NCBI GenBank assembly: GCA_026419775.2
Contig: JAOPGA020001138.1
Coordinates: forward strand, 1 to 64,000
Source of the DNA: Acrasis kona
Taxonomy: Eukaryota; Heterolobosea; Eutetramitea; Acrasida; Acrasidae
Direction of reading: 5' to 3'
DNA length: 64,000 bases
Positions 34,702 through 44,651 of this stretch are shown here, piece after piece. The notes under the pieces are model-generated. The model worked only from the letters and a program-made list of their open reading frames with translations, did not search any database and was not told the DNA's origin. How positions within the stretch are numbered: the stretch's first letter is position 1; every line of letters starts with the position of its first letter. Both the position numbers and the translations under genes were made by a program.

Positions 34702-36599
34702 TTAATTAGAAATGTTGTATTTTGAATTCCAAATTTTTATTTCGTTACTTGTTTTTAAACAATTGTCACTGCTAACCTGCCGGAAATGTACATAGTCGAG
34801 TGCTAACCCTGATTTGACATTATCGCTAATGTTCTGAATTGTAAAAGTTACTTTCTCATTTCTTTGTTTTGTCATAAAGTAAACATCACCATCGACCCAT
34901 TCATTTTTATTAACTGTTGCGTCCAAATTAGACTGGTACAATACATCCCCGACCTTTACTAACAGCATTGTCATATCTAATACTCCAGGCTTCGCGTTGT
35001 AGGTGACATTATATCTAACAGTGGCAATGTAATGCCCAGGTGTGGGTACATTGGTATCATAAGAGAGATTTAGTTCCAAAGCATTCTGAACGTACATGAA
35101 ACATCCAAACTTCGAGATATTCTTTAAAATTGTATACTCCTTACCATTTTTCTTGTCACTGGGAGGCCTAATACAAATAATGTACCACCTGTAATTTTTG
35201 TACAAACCCTTCAACTCAGCAACATCTTTACTATTGAACGGAGGACAAATCTCTTGCCTTAGATTATTTTCAAGTGCTACTGACATGACAAGATTGTAAT
35301 GCTTTTTTGAAACAAGACCGAGATTTAAAACATCCTTTACTGGTAGAAATAGTGACAAATGAATCACTAAGTCATTGAAGTCATTCAAAGCAACAAAAGC
35401 ATTTTTTGATCTGGAGTGTTTATACGCAGGTTGGTATTGCGAGTAACTAAAACCAAAAGCATCAACACCATGGTTCATGAAGAATTTATTAAATAAAATG
35501 GAAGTAATTTGTTCATTCATCAAAGCGTGTACGTAAAATAAAATGCTTCTCCCAAAGCGGTCCCTTCTATTGACCCATTTTTGTGATACCTTCAAAACAA
35601 CATCGACTACTTCATCTTCCAAAGGAATATCAGAAGATATTACTAGTCTATCTTTATTACTACACTTCAACACTTCATTCAAATAATCCTTTACAAAATC
35701 ATCTTCAATTGATTGACTTTGTGGATTTGACCCATCGTTATCGCAAATATTAAATATTGCCAAAAAATCGTTATCACTCAAGAATTCTTCATTATTCTCT
35801 ACTATGTTTGTTCGATTGGAGATTTGAGCATTGGAATTTATTTTTGGAAGAATCGTGAAATCACAACCGCACGAATTATCACCCTGTAGTTTTAACTTCG
35901 TTTTTATATCAGAACCATTAAAGTAAACCTCAGGAACATCGACAACAGTCGTGAAAAATTTCAACAAAATCAAATCACTATTAAACGGATCGTACACTAG
36001 ACCTGTAGAGCCTAAAAGAACGCCGTCATTTATTCTGTAATACTGTAATGTCCAGGATTGCATTGAGTCTAGAAGTGGATGGAAGGAATTTTGTTGGTTA
36101 CAGAATGTGACTTGTATTGGATCACCAGATCTTCCACTATCAGGATTAGCAGCAAGTGGTTTGATGTCAGGACCTGCTGTATAATTGTCGGAATGTTCTT
36201 TTCTGGGGCCGACTGGGTTGTGAGGACCAGCTCCGTCTTACGCTTTTTGGATTTTCCAGTTGCATCTTCAGCATCGAATGATCTTTTCACTGCTATTGAT
36301 TGGTTTATCTTTCTTCTTGCAACCAACCTTGGATCACCACTAAATTTAAAAAAGGCCGGGTTTGAACTACCGCAATCGTGCTTGAAAGCATGTGCTTGCT
36401 CGACCCATTCACTACAAGTACAGCAAATGCGATACTTGGCCTTGTGGTCAGGATTTGTACATTCAACCCCACAAATTTTGCACAGACTTAAGAAACTTTG
36501 ATTGTCTGTACAACGGTATTTTTTTTTATGCCCTACACAAGTACAATCTCTTCTGTTATGACAGACATCCTCAATACAAAGAAATCCTCGGTCAACCAT
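34702..36599 (-). CDS. F-box protein with Cys-rich N-terminus and PP2-like C-terminus
   Basis: Exons 36599-36242 and 36176-34702; intron 65 nt (68 if the next AG is used); 610 aa. The start gives MVDRGFLCIEDVC. The first 75 residues hold many Cys in CxxC-type pairs (LCKICGVECTNPDH, CCTCSEWVEQAH), likely zinc-binding, followed by a KSKK basic stretch. An F-box lies near residue 360 (LSLFLPVKDVLNLGLVSKKH). The C-terminal 200 residues resemble the beta-rich PP2/carbohydrate-binding module seen after F-boxes in plants. A role as a glycoprotein-selecting SCF adaptor is inference. The intron choice rests on GTAAGA and on the upstream frame PDIKPLAANPDSGRSGD, which looks coding. Confidence 0.68.
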
Positions 36600-37011
36600 T
36601 TTATCTTAATGATTCTGTTCACCTTATTTTTTTTACAATTCGCTGGACACCCTGGTGAGTGAAGTTTGTACTATAAACTGCCTCTATAAAACATTCTGAA
36701 AGGAGGAAGTTGTAGAACATGAGAATACGAATCTATAGAGTGTCTTTTCAAAATTTTGTCCGGGTAGTGATTTTAAGCCCTTCAAAAAAAAAGTAAAAAA
36801 GAGGGATTCTAATAGTATTTATATGTTGTGTGTGAAGTAACCCTAAGGTATACGTGTTCAAGTGTGAGTGGTCGACCTAATGGGTTGTAATCGTTATAAT
36901 AGTGTTGAGAAGAACGGAGGATGAAATGAATATACGCGGCGCATTACTCCAATTTTTCCAATAATCCTGCCTCTGTTAAAACGAATTGCAAATAGGTGAT
37001 GTGAAATAGAA
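36600..37011. promoter_or_regulatory. Divergent promoter region of the F-box/PP2-like and DGAT2 genes
   Basis: 412 bases between divergent starts, AT-rich with a run of A at 36785-36800. No ORF of note and no recognisable regulatory motif. Confidence 0.35.
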
Positions 37012-38119
37012 ATGGTACAACTAGCTCCCCTAAATGTCCCTTTGGCAAGGCGCATTCAAGTTTTGTGTGTGCTTCTAATGGTTGCACTACCAATATCTTT
37101 GATTGCATTGAATTTTGTATTTGTATTCAACCCACTGTAAGTAATCTCAAGTAAAGTTATTTTAATCAAGTAGATTGTGGGGATTATACATTCCTTACTT
37201 AGTATACATCTTTAAGTATGACTATGATGCTTCTAAGGAGGGAAGTAAAAGATGGAATTGGGTCCGTCACTGGAACATTCTAAAGCAGTTCAGAGATTTC
37301 TTCCCTGCTAAGGTTATCTTGGAGGAACCTCTAGAGAAGAACAAGTCGTATCTACTTGGTGGTCACCCACATGGTGTGATCAGCATGTCTGTTTGGGCTA
37401 ACTTCTTGAGCTCCCATGCCGTAATATTCATTTTAGTAAAACATTTTAATAACCAATGATTAGGGATCTTTTGAAGACGTCACAGGTATACCCTTGAGAT
37501 TAGCCACATTAAAAGAAAACTTCAAAGTTCCATTTTTGAGGGAATTAATTTTAAGCTTTGGGATTATCGACTCAAGTCGCGAAACTTTAGAATTTAATCT
37601 CAATAGAAATCGTGCTTGTTTGTTAATGATTGGAGGTGCAGAGGAAGTGCTGTACGCTGGAAGTGACAAGGAACACATTAATCTAGTGCTTCAAAGAAGA
37701 AAAGGATTCGTTAGAGTAGCCCTTCGTACTGGTTCTGCATTGGTTCCTGTCTTTAATTACGGAGAAAATGAAATCTACACCCAAAAGTCTTTTGCAGAAG
37801 GAAGCCGTCTTCGTGCGCTACAAGAATGGATTAAACACAAGACAGGACAAATTTTCCCAATAATCAACGGAAGGGTAAGCTAATCACTAACAATAAGTCA
37901 CTAACCACATTTTAAAAGGGTATCTTTATTTATGATTATGGATTCCTTCCACGACGTGTCCCTCTTATTAGTGTAATTGGCGCACCCATTGAAATACCGA
38001 AGATTGAAAATCCAACTGAAGAAGACATTTCAAAGTATCATGAATTGTATGTTCAGAAACTAAGACAAATGTATACCAAGTATAGCCAAACACATGTAGA
38101 TAATCTTCTACTTCTATAA
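37012..38119 (+). CDS. DGAT2/MGAT-family acyltransferase
   Basis: Exons 37012-37136, 37174-37420, 37464-37874 and 37919-38119; introns 37-44 nt; 327 aa. An N-terminal membrane segment (VLCVLLMVALPISLIALNFV) precedes the family core. It includes the active-site block LLGGHPHGVISMSVW with HPHG, MIGGAEEVLYAG, KGFVRVALRTGSALVPVFNY, and after the last intron GRGIFIYDYGFLPRR. DGAT2 enzymes acylate mono- or diacylglycerol with acyl-CoA at the ER, making storage lipid; wax or retinol acylation also occurs in the family. The length is slightly short but complete. The fourth exon (67 codons) would be lost if its intron were missed. Confidence 0.92.
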
Positions 38120-38383
38120 ATAAATCATGTTCATCTGCTAATCATGCTTGCTTAATTCTGAGTATCTGCCGCTTCTTTATATGGTGCTATTAAATGTTTC
38201 CATCTGTGAGTAGAAATGTCGGATTCGTACAACAAGAAAAAAAGATGTAGTTAGTATCGGCGATAAAGACAACATCCTTAGTGGCAATTGGAAGTTACAA
38301 GTGGAATATACGTAAAAAACACATTTAAAGTTGCCCGTTCAGGTATGAATAATACAAAGTTTATTTAGTTGCGTTGAGTATAC

Positions 38384-38635
38384 TTGTTTGCTGTTTGTGA
38401 TTCGTGGTCTGCGAGGACGTATGGGTGGAATGTTGAGTGTCGTACGCCTTCTGGGTACTTGTTGAATGAAAACAATCCAGCTGACTTGTCGCTATCTGGA
38501 GCTGCTAGGTCGCTATTTGGTCTGAATGCTTCTCTGATGTTCATTGTGTTGTGTTTTTTGGTTTATGGATTAGATAAGATCGCTCCTTGGTTTTTAAATG
38601 TTTCTCATCAGAGATCAAAAATCAACTATTGGTAG
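38384..38635 (+). CDS. Small membrane protein, 5' exon unresolved
   Basis: An open frame of about 83 codons without an ATG start holds one strong hydrophobic helix (SLMFIVLCFLVYGLDKIAPW) near its C-terminus. It is preceded by a soluble stretch with AARSLFGLN. A splice acceptor (GTTGAG at 38377) could begin it. A candidate upstream exon around 38215-38310 has open codons (VVSIGDKDNILSGNWKLQ), but the phases do not join. On the opposite strand the interval 38155-38210 also reads like a protein C-terminus. I do not recognise a family. Confidence 0.35.
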   Translation: MFAVCDSWSARTYGWNVECRTPSGYLLNENNPADLSLSGAARSLFGLNASLMFIVLCFLVYGLDKIAPWFLNVSHQRSKINYW

Positions 38636-39095
38636 ATAATAATAGATCTATAGTTAAATTTGAATTCAGAACCAGGTAATTGTAAAATGCTTTAACATAA
38701 GGTTATATCAGTAGAGGTCGAAGGTTCGATTCCGGCAGCGAATAAATTTTAAAATTTGACAACCGAAGTTCTTGTCCTTTGTCAAATGTGTAGACCCTAC
38801 TTTACAATTACTCTTTTACTCGTCTATTTGCTCCGAGATTAAATTTGTGTAGGATCACTTTGCAACAAAGCAATAACCGATTTGCTGAATTTCCTAGGAC
38901 ACAGTTTATCCTTGATCAATCTCAAGTTGACTGTCTTGAAATGACATTGACAAGGTGAAGTTCTTGACATTGAAAGGTTTCTCATGCATAAAACGGTGAG
39001 CGTCACAGAATAACGATTTTAAAAGTAATACAAGCACAGTCACACACTTCCTTGGGTCCATGCTCCCAGTAAGTTTCTGGTTTACTAACTTAAAA
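38636..39095. other. Intergenic region with an isolated tRNA B-box-like sequence
   Basis: 460 bases. At 38717-38727 the sequence GGTTCGATTCC is an exact pol III B-box. The flanking bases do not form a T stem, and no matching acceptor or D arm lies upstream, so no tRNA is called. The remainder has no coding potential. Confidence 0.4.
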
Positions 39096-39455
39096 ATGAC
39101 AATATCCCAGAGTATCTCAAGAAGCGGTGTCAGCAACCAAACAGCCCCAGTATTGTCTGATGATCTAGTAGCCCAACTACTTGCAAAGATTGAGAGTTTG
39201 GAAAAGAAGGTTGAGAGTTTGGAGAAGAAGGTTGAGAGTTTGGAGAAGGAGAATGAGGGATTGAAGAAGGAAGTTAAAAAATCTAAAAAAAAAATCAAAA
39301 AATTAAGGGAAAGTAGGGACAGCTTGCGACTACAGCTAAATAATGTTCAAAAATGCAATACCTCAAATATTGGCAAACTGAACAAAGTGAATGCAAACAT
39401 GCAACACGAAAGGGGTAAGATAGCTACATTAAAGGAGAGCCTTGGGAAAAAATAA
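39096..39455 (+). CDS. Short coiled-coil protein
   Basis: About 119 aa from the ATG at 39096; an in-frame ATG at 39060 would add 12 residues, but a GTAAGT lies just after it. Residues 30-75 contain three near-perfect seven-residue repeats of the type KIESLEKKVESLEKK, a strong parallel coiled coil. A Lys-rich stretch follows. The repeats are tandem in DNA as well (GAGAGTTTGGA units at 39191-39250). No family is recognised; structural or scaffold use is a guess. Confidence 0.5.
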   Translation: MTISQSISRSGVSNQTAPVLSDDLVAQLLAKIESLEKKVESLEKKVESLEKENEGLKKEVKKSKKKIKKLRESRDSLRLQLNNVQKCNTSNIGKLNKVNANMQHERGKIATLKESLGKK

Positions 39456-39815
39456 AAGTTACTATCTACCAATCCTTATTGAGATTAGTTTTATATTAGT
39501 TTCTCGCTTGATTATATAAAGTTTTCATCTTTTCTCCTACTTTTACCTACCACTATATTAAGGTCTGTTCTTGGTTGATGGTTGCCGAACATGAAGAATC
39601 AGATTTCTTTCAAATCCCATATATAAGGTGGTCTTTCGTTCATTTCCAGTTGTTAACAAAAAGAATTTGTTAATGGAAGTGTTGCAAGTACAATTGATTT
39701 GAGGTCCATCTTTAATAATAGTGTTGAGTAGTGTCAATAGAAATAAAACGACGAGGTATCTTGATTTTTGAAAAAACCGAAAACTAAATGCTCAATATTA
39801 TAGCAAGTTGAAACT
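39456..39815. other. Intergenic region without recognised features
   Basis: 360 AT-rich bases between the coiled-coil gene and the 3' end of the small repeat protein. Nothing recognised. Confidence 0.35.
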
Positions 39816-39989
39816 TTATTTTCCTCTGGAGGAACTGTAGGCGTCGTTGTTAGGGTTCATCTGATTGGCCCTGTTGTTGTCGTTGTCTTGAGGCTGGTTG
39901 AAGGAATCTTCATCTCCTCTGGAAGACTTGAATGAATTATTGTTTGGATTCATCTGGTTAGCTCTGTTGTCTTGTGCACTTTTGTCCAT
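39816..39989 (-). CDS. 57-residue protein with two NRANQMNPNN repeats
   Basis: A complete small frame: ATG at 39989, TAA at 39816. It contains two copies of a motif, NRANQMNPNN-x4-SSRG, separated by a short acidic spacer (DEDSFNQPQDND). There are no cysteines, membrane segments or signal peptide, and the composition (Asn, Ser, Gln, Asp) predicts disorder. The two copies use different synonymous codons (for example MNPNN as AATCCAAACAAT and AACCCTAACAAC). Conservation is therefore at the protein level. Short proteins with similar N-rich repeats exist in other eukaryotes; I cannot assign a function. Confidence 0.7.
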   Translation of the reverse strand: MDKSAQDNRANQMNPNNNSFKSSRGDEDSFNQPQDNDNNRANQMNPNNDAYSSSRGK

Positions 39990-40316
39990 TTTTCTTGTGG
40001 TAGTTTCAACAAGTCAGTTCAGTATTTAAAGCCTGCACTAGCCAATAGATCAACAGCATGTCGTAAATTACTTCCTTTGAGTTATTGTTAGATGTACAAA
40101 TTGTAACGATTGACTAGATTAATACAATCGCCACAGAAATCAATAAGAAGCAATAATAGATTCGATAGTCGTTGATCAGTTATTTTTATGACTTGTTCAT
40201 TACACGCGATATTATTGGTGCGTCTGAACCTGTCACTCATTTGTCAATGTCGTAGGGTTTGGTCCCAAAAGATCGGGTAAATCAAATCTTAGTACCTTAT
40301 GCAATAAAAAGAAGCG
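39990..40316. promoter_or_regulatory. Divergent promoter region of the repeat protein and GH-A gene
   Basis: 327 bases between divergent ATGs. A TATTTAAAG sequence lies about 32 nt upstream of the repeat-protein start on its strand and could be a TATA-like element. No ORFs. Confidence 0.35.
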
Positions 40317-41567
40317 ATGCACACTCCACTAGTGTTCATCTGTATCTTGTGTGCTTTCGCTTACGCCACAGTTACTACCAGCAATCAATATATTGTGGTT
40401 GATGGGCAAAAGTTCTTCGTGAGAGGAGTCGACTACAGTGTCATTCCAATTGGAAATACTCCTGATAGCTCATATTGGGCTGACACTGCTGACAACTCAA
40501 CATTTGGACGTGGAGTATGGCAGAGGGATATTGCCAACATTAAAAGAATGAATGGAAATACAATTAGAGTGTACAGCATGGGAGGTGGAAACCATACTGC
40601 GTTCTATGACAGTCTACTTGCCAACGGAATCAGGATCATTATGAACATGTGGGTGAATTGGGGAAATTTCTCAGACAGCAATTATCGTGCATCTGTTCTC
40701 AAAGATTGGTCAAACTTTATTACTAAAGAGAAACATCCTGCAATCCTCATGTGGTGCTTTGGAAACGAATTGAACCAAGGTGGAGGAAAAGATGGGCCCC
40801 TACTTTCCCTCGTCAATGAAGCAAGAGCAGTTGTCCAGAAAATCGACACACCCAACCCAAGGCCTATTACAACAACATTTGCGGATAGAGACCTTGCCAA
40901 TACCGTCACAACATTCTTCGAGACAAGCAAGTTGGATGTGTGGTCGTTCCAAATTTATAGAGGACCAAGCTTTTATGATTTATTCGCCGCCTTTAACAAA
41001 ACGGTCCGATTGAGGAAGCCCTTAGTCATTACTGAATTTGGTTGCGACGCATACGACAACAAAGCTCAACGAGTAGACGAGGCTCAACACGACTCATTTA
41101 ATATGAAGCTTTGGAATGAAGTTTATGCTAACGCTGGTATCTGTGCTGGAGGTTTGAGTTTCAATTATGCCGATGAATGGTGGAGATGTGACAAGAGCAA
41201 ACCAAGTGTACAAAAGAATTGTGGGAATGTTGCACAAAACACCTGTTTTGATGACTTCTGGAACCAAGAGTACTCCGGTTTATTTAGTATCGCAAAGAAT
41301 TCAGGATCTGGTCCCGATGTCTTAACTCCTCGTAAAATAGTTTCAAGTCTAACAAATCTTTGGAAGAAAGACCCATACGCATCAACCGCCGCACCAAGTA
41401 CAACCAAAGTGACCACCACAACACCAGCTCCAACTAAAAAGGCCGTTACTTCTGTTTTATCGGTGAATGATGCCTCCAAACAATTGTCCCATCAACGAGT
41501 GTCGATCCCGAAGTACATTTCTTATGATCCGCTTAGAAAGAGGAAACATCGAGTGAAGAAGCACTAG
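40317..41567 (+). CDS. Secreted clan GH-A glycoside hydrolase (GH72/GH2-like)
   Basis: Single exon, 416 aa. Signal peptide: MHTPLVFICILCAFAYA. The barrel begins with YIVVDGQKFFVRGVDYSVIP and has GNTIRVYSMGGGNHT. The acid/base motif is MWCFGNELN and the nucleophile motif LVITEFGCDAYD, the two catalytic Glu of clan A. A cluster of Cys residues (WWRCDKSK ... CGNVAQNTCFDDFW) follows. The C-terminus is a Thr/Pro/Ala-rich linker, probably O-glycosylated, ending in a short basic tail. It resembles fungal beta-1,3-glucanosyltransferases and GH2-like enzymes. Action on beta-glucans, either own cyst or stalk wall or prey walls, is inference. Confidence 0.82.
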   Translation: MHTPLVFICILCAFAYATVTTSNQYIVVDGQKFFVRGVDYSVIPIGNTPDSSYWADTADNSTFGRGVWQRDIANIKRMNGNTIRVYSMGGGNHTAFYDSLLANGIRIIMNMWVNWGNFSDSNYRASVLKDWSNFITKEKHPAILMWCFGNELNQGGGKDGPLLSLVNEARAVVQKIDTPNPRPITTTFADRDLANTVTTFFETSKLDVWSFQIYRGPSFYDLFAAFNKTVRLRKPLVITEFGCDAYDNKAQRVDEAQHDSFNMKLWNEVYANAGICAGGLSFNYADEWWRCDKSKPSVQKNCGNVAQNTCFDDFWNQEYSGLFSIAKNSGSGPDVLTPRKIVSSLTNLWKKDPYASTAAPSTTKVTTTTPAPTKKAVTSVLSVNDASKQLSHQRVSIPKYISYDPLRKRKHRVKKH

Positions 41568-41740
41568 AGGTATTTTCAAAACTTTCTCATGAATAAATTT
41601 CACTTTCTTAATATTGACTATTCGAATCCTCTTCTATAAGATGAACCCACGTCTTTGAATTGACCAGAATTACATAAATATTCATGTTAACAGCAGGGTA
41701 AATAATTATTTATTAACGTACAAATCTGATTATTAGCATA

Positions 41741-42904
41741 TTACATTGTGTCGGAGAGTATTTGTAACTTTTGAACTTGACCACTGTTCCTGTACTTCAA
41801 ACTTTTGCTCATATTGTCCAAGTTACACTCATCTTCACTGTTCATATCAGCCCACAATTCCTGAGGGCTTTTTATTTCTATTTGATTGAGCTCTACATCT
41901 AATGAACTAGTTTTTATTTCAAGCTCTGAATAAATGGACTGTATTTGATCTTTCACATTGTTGAAAAACTGTTCGTTAAATTGATGCTCCACCACGGTTG
42001 GTGGTTTACATAAGACACCTGACTCCACCTGCTTCCTCAATAAGGCTTGTTTTTCGATCATATCAGTTACGAACAATTCACGCTTGATGCTCTTTTTAGC
42101 TTCGTTGTTGAGTTGCCTGATAAGAGAACTCTTTTGTGACCGTAATGTGTCTACATAACCTTTCGCTTCTGAGTAATTAAGTTGTGTTTGATAATTCCAC
42201 TCCGATTTTTTGGCTACTTGTGCCTTTAGTCCGTCAATCTCTGATGATAGTGTATTATATTTGGACTCGATGTTATGATACTTTTCCTTGTATTTGTTCA
42301 AATCTTTTGAAAGTTGTTGTTTTTCTCGAAACAATTGGGCGTTGTATAATTCTAGTTCTTTGAAGTCTTTCGCTATTCGCTCCTGACGAATCTCTTCACT
42401 TAGTGTGTGTATTGTTGAATTTTTTTCTTTAATTGACTCTTTTAATTCTTTGACTTGTGCACGAAACTGGATATTGATTTTGGACAACTTCCCATTTTGT
42501 TGTTGTACACTTTTTAACGTTGGTATGTAATATTTATCTCTTTGTGCTTCAAGATTTTCGACACTTTCTTTCAGTTTATAAATGGACTCCTCATCGTTGT
42601 GAAGTAGCTTTTCATGCTGTTGGGCTAACTTTTGATTTTTTGCATTTAGAATTTCATGGTTTGCAGTAGAAGCTTTTAGCTCAGTATTTTCAGCCTCCAG
42701 TATCATAACATGTTCCTCTAATGCGATTTTTTCTTGCTGTAAAGCATAAAACGCCTTCGCCAGCCTCTTCAACTTTGCGGATTCACTATGTAAACGCTGC
42801 TCTAATGTTGCTCCTGTTATTGAAGTACTTTGCACTGGATATGATACGTAGTCTTTTGATATAGCTGATGTTACAGTTACATTCGGAGGCTGCTTGTACA
42901 ACAT
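41741..42904 (-). CDS. Long coiled-coil protein
   Basis: Single exon, 387 aa, ATG at 42904. After about 35 residues of Thr/Ser-rich sequence, heptads rich in Leu, Lys, Glu and Gln run almost continuously from residue 35 to 310 (for example KLKRLAKAFYALQQEKIAL). A less helical C-terminus contains ELWADMNSEDECN. The pattern resembles cytoskeletal, centrosomal or tether proteins, but coiled coils give false family matches. I do not recognise a specific homologue. Confidence 0.6.
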   Translation of the reverse strand: MLYKQPPNVTVTSAISKDYVSYPVQSTSITGATLEQRLHSESAKLKRLAKAFYALQQEKIALEEHVMILEAENTELKASTANHEILNAKNQKLAQQHEKLLHNDEESIYKLKESVENLEAQRDKYYIPTLKSVQQQNGKLSKINIQFRAQVKELKESIKEKNSTIHTLSEEIRQERIAKDFKELELYNAQLFREKQQLSKDLNKYKEKYHNIESKYNTLSSEIDGLKAQVAKKSEWNYQTQLNYSEAKGYVDTLRSQKSSLIRQLNNEAKKSIKRELFVTDMIEKQALLRKQVESGVLCKPPTVVEHQFNEQFFNNVKDQIQSIYSELEIKTSSLDVELNQIEIKSPQELWADMNSEDECNLDNMSKSLKYRNSGQVQKLQILSDTM

Positions 42905-43193
42905 AGTTAACGTCTACTTTGTGGTTGAGTCGATAGCGCTTACAAAAACAAGAGAGTTATTAGCTAAAGTTATCGACTATGTTATTCAAGCTTTCAAACA
43001 TTAGTCGGAGGTGGTCTCCAACCAATAATAATTTTATCATAGAAAGTCACTCGCTTATCGGTCTAGATTCCATGCAGACCGACAAGTATTCTCTGGAAGT
43101 AAAATCATGACTCATCAAATTCCCAGATAATTGATTGCTTAAAACAAGTGATTGTTATCCGATATTTGAAATATTCAAAAAAGTTTAAAATTT

Positions 43194-43274
43194 CGTGTTC
43201 GGCAGGATTTGAACCTGCGCATCTTTCGATAACAGATTTCTAGTCTGCCGCCTTGACCGCTCGGCCACGAACAC
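43194..43274 (-). tRNA. tRNA-Ser (anticodon AGA)
   Basis: On the minus strand the acceptor stem GTGTTCG pairs perfectly with CGAACAC, leaving G as discriminator. The T arm is GCAGG-TTCAAAT-CCTGC and the D arm GGCCGAGCGGTCAAGGC. The anticodon loop CTAGAAA gives AGA at positions 34-36. A long variable arm (TATCGAAAGATGC) marks a class II tRNA, as expected for Ser. No intron. A T-rich pol III stop (TTTT) follows the gene. Confidence 0.95.
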
Positions 43275-43452
43275 CTACATTGAATAAAATAATTCTAACC
43301 TGTTGCTTATTAACTGTAAACATAGAACATTATTTGCAATTACGTCTTGGCCTAACAAGTTTCAAATATTGTGCGCTTAACGGATGTCGAATAAATTTAT
43401 TATAACACATACACATTACTTCTCAAACAATATTTGCTCGAATTTAAAAATC

Positions 43453-44549
43453 TTAAATGTTATATTGTTGATTGATCAGTTTTTGAATTGCTTTAGCGTT
43501 CGCACAAGCATCCTCTTTAGCACAATGGAACCATTCTCTTTCTTCCTTATGATATTCACACTTGTCACTTGCATCAAGCGACTTTCCAATGATTTTATTG
43601 AAAGACCTATCACATGGTGTCAATAATGGATTACAAAGGAAGCATACTGAATTTGTTCGTTCGTTAAAGTCGGTTGATATTGTATCAGAAAGTCTCCAAT
43701 ATCCATCACCGCATCCTTTTGGAATTGTTCACCCTTTTGTTGTGCTGCCTCCCTTAGCCACTCAATGCAACCATTCTCAGCCTTTGGATCCTTTGCAATC
43801 ATTATTGGATGTGGACCAGTCACAAAACTAGTGAGCTCGTTCCTATTGATTAATGTGAAAATAAGTAAAAAAAAATGCTTACCATATTTCTACGTAGTCA
43901 TCCCTGGCCCAACTGAACTCTTGGTATGGGATTCCATGTATGTTTGCACGAGAGAATTCTGCTGTTTTATGAAGACCGTAAGGCATGCGTCCTATACGTG
44001 AGATTAATTATATAGTTTAAATTACCTGGTTCGATGAATGTATGATAAGTGTCGATTGTTTGGTTTTGTTTAAAAGAGAATTTCGCTATTCCAATCTCAA
44101 GGGGTATTTGATCTCTTGAGGTGCTGACTGCCATTTCAAAGTCAATAAAGTATACCTCGTCAATCTCGTCACGTGGGGGAATGGGTGGTATGACTCTTGG
44201 GGGCTTTGCGTTCTTTCCAAACCACTTTGCGTCTTTGTCTTCGTGAGGTCTTGCAGTTACATACTTGTCATCCCACAGTGTAGTATTGATCTTACGTATT
44301 TGCTCTAAAACGTCATTTAATAGTAATCAATCACAAACCATCCAAAGATTCATTGGTAGTATTCAACCACACTGCTGCAAATCCAAGGGAAGTTTCGTTT
44401 CTGTAAATCACTTTGACTTTTGTCTGTTTCGCACCAGCCAACGCCACTACATTATTAACGACTCAATTAAAATTCTAGTACGCACAAAAATCTCTCAGCG
44501 CTTGGGCATTATATTTTTTGTCCATGTTCTCAACCATAATCGTACTCAT
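43453..44549 (-). CDS. Maelstrom-domain protein with DEDDh exonuclease-like residues
   Basis: Six exons: 44549-44486, 44446-44339, 44304-44026, 43991-43883, 43842-43635 and 43581-43453; introns 34-53 nt; 298 aa. Residues 1-95 resemble an HMG-box-like segment. The MAEL fold starts with VYFIDFEMAV (Asp112, Glu114), then PLEIGIAKFSF, YHTFIEPGRMPYGLH and ANIHGIPYQEF. Next is AKDPKAENGCIEWL with a third candidate Asp. The last exon combines Cys264-x2-His267-x8-Cys276, as in the E-C-H-C zinc tetrad of MAEL. It also has His275-x4-Asp280, the ExoIII pattern of DEDDh nucleases. In animals MAEL acts in the piRNA pathway and has lost the nuclease residues; protist forms can keep them. Exonuclease activity is inferred. 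Confidence 0.8.
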
Positions 44550-44651
44550 CCTGTCTCTGCGATTTGTTCAAAGATTGTTCTGTTAGTCAAAGGAAAATAT
44601 TAATTGACCGTATTGTTGTAATAAACATTTTTATTCGAACATCATTCTTCA

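Noticed and set aside
38690-38750. Possible tRNA on the plus strand (exact B-box GGTTCGATTCC)
   Set aside because: The bases flanking the loop do not pair into a T stem, and no acceptor complement, D arm or anticodon arm lies upstream. It is at most a degenerate tRNA fragment.
43384-44603. Four plus-strand frames of 78-112 codons over the Maelstrom gene
   Set aside because: They are antisense shadows of the six minus-strand exons, which keep one phase and show conserved motifs.
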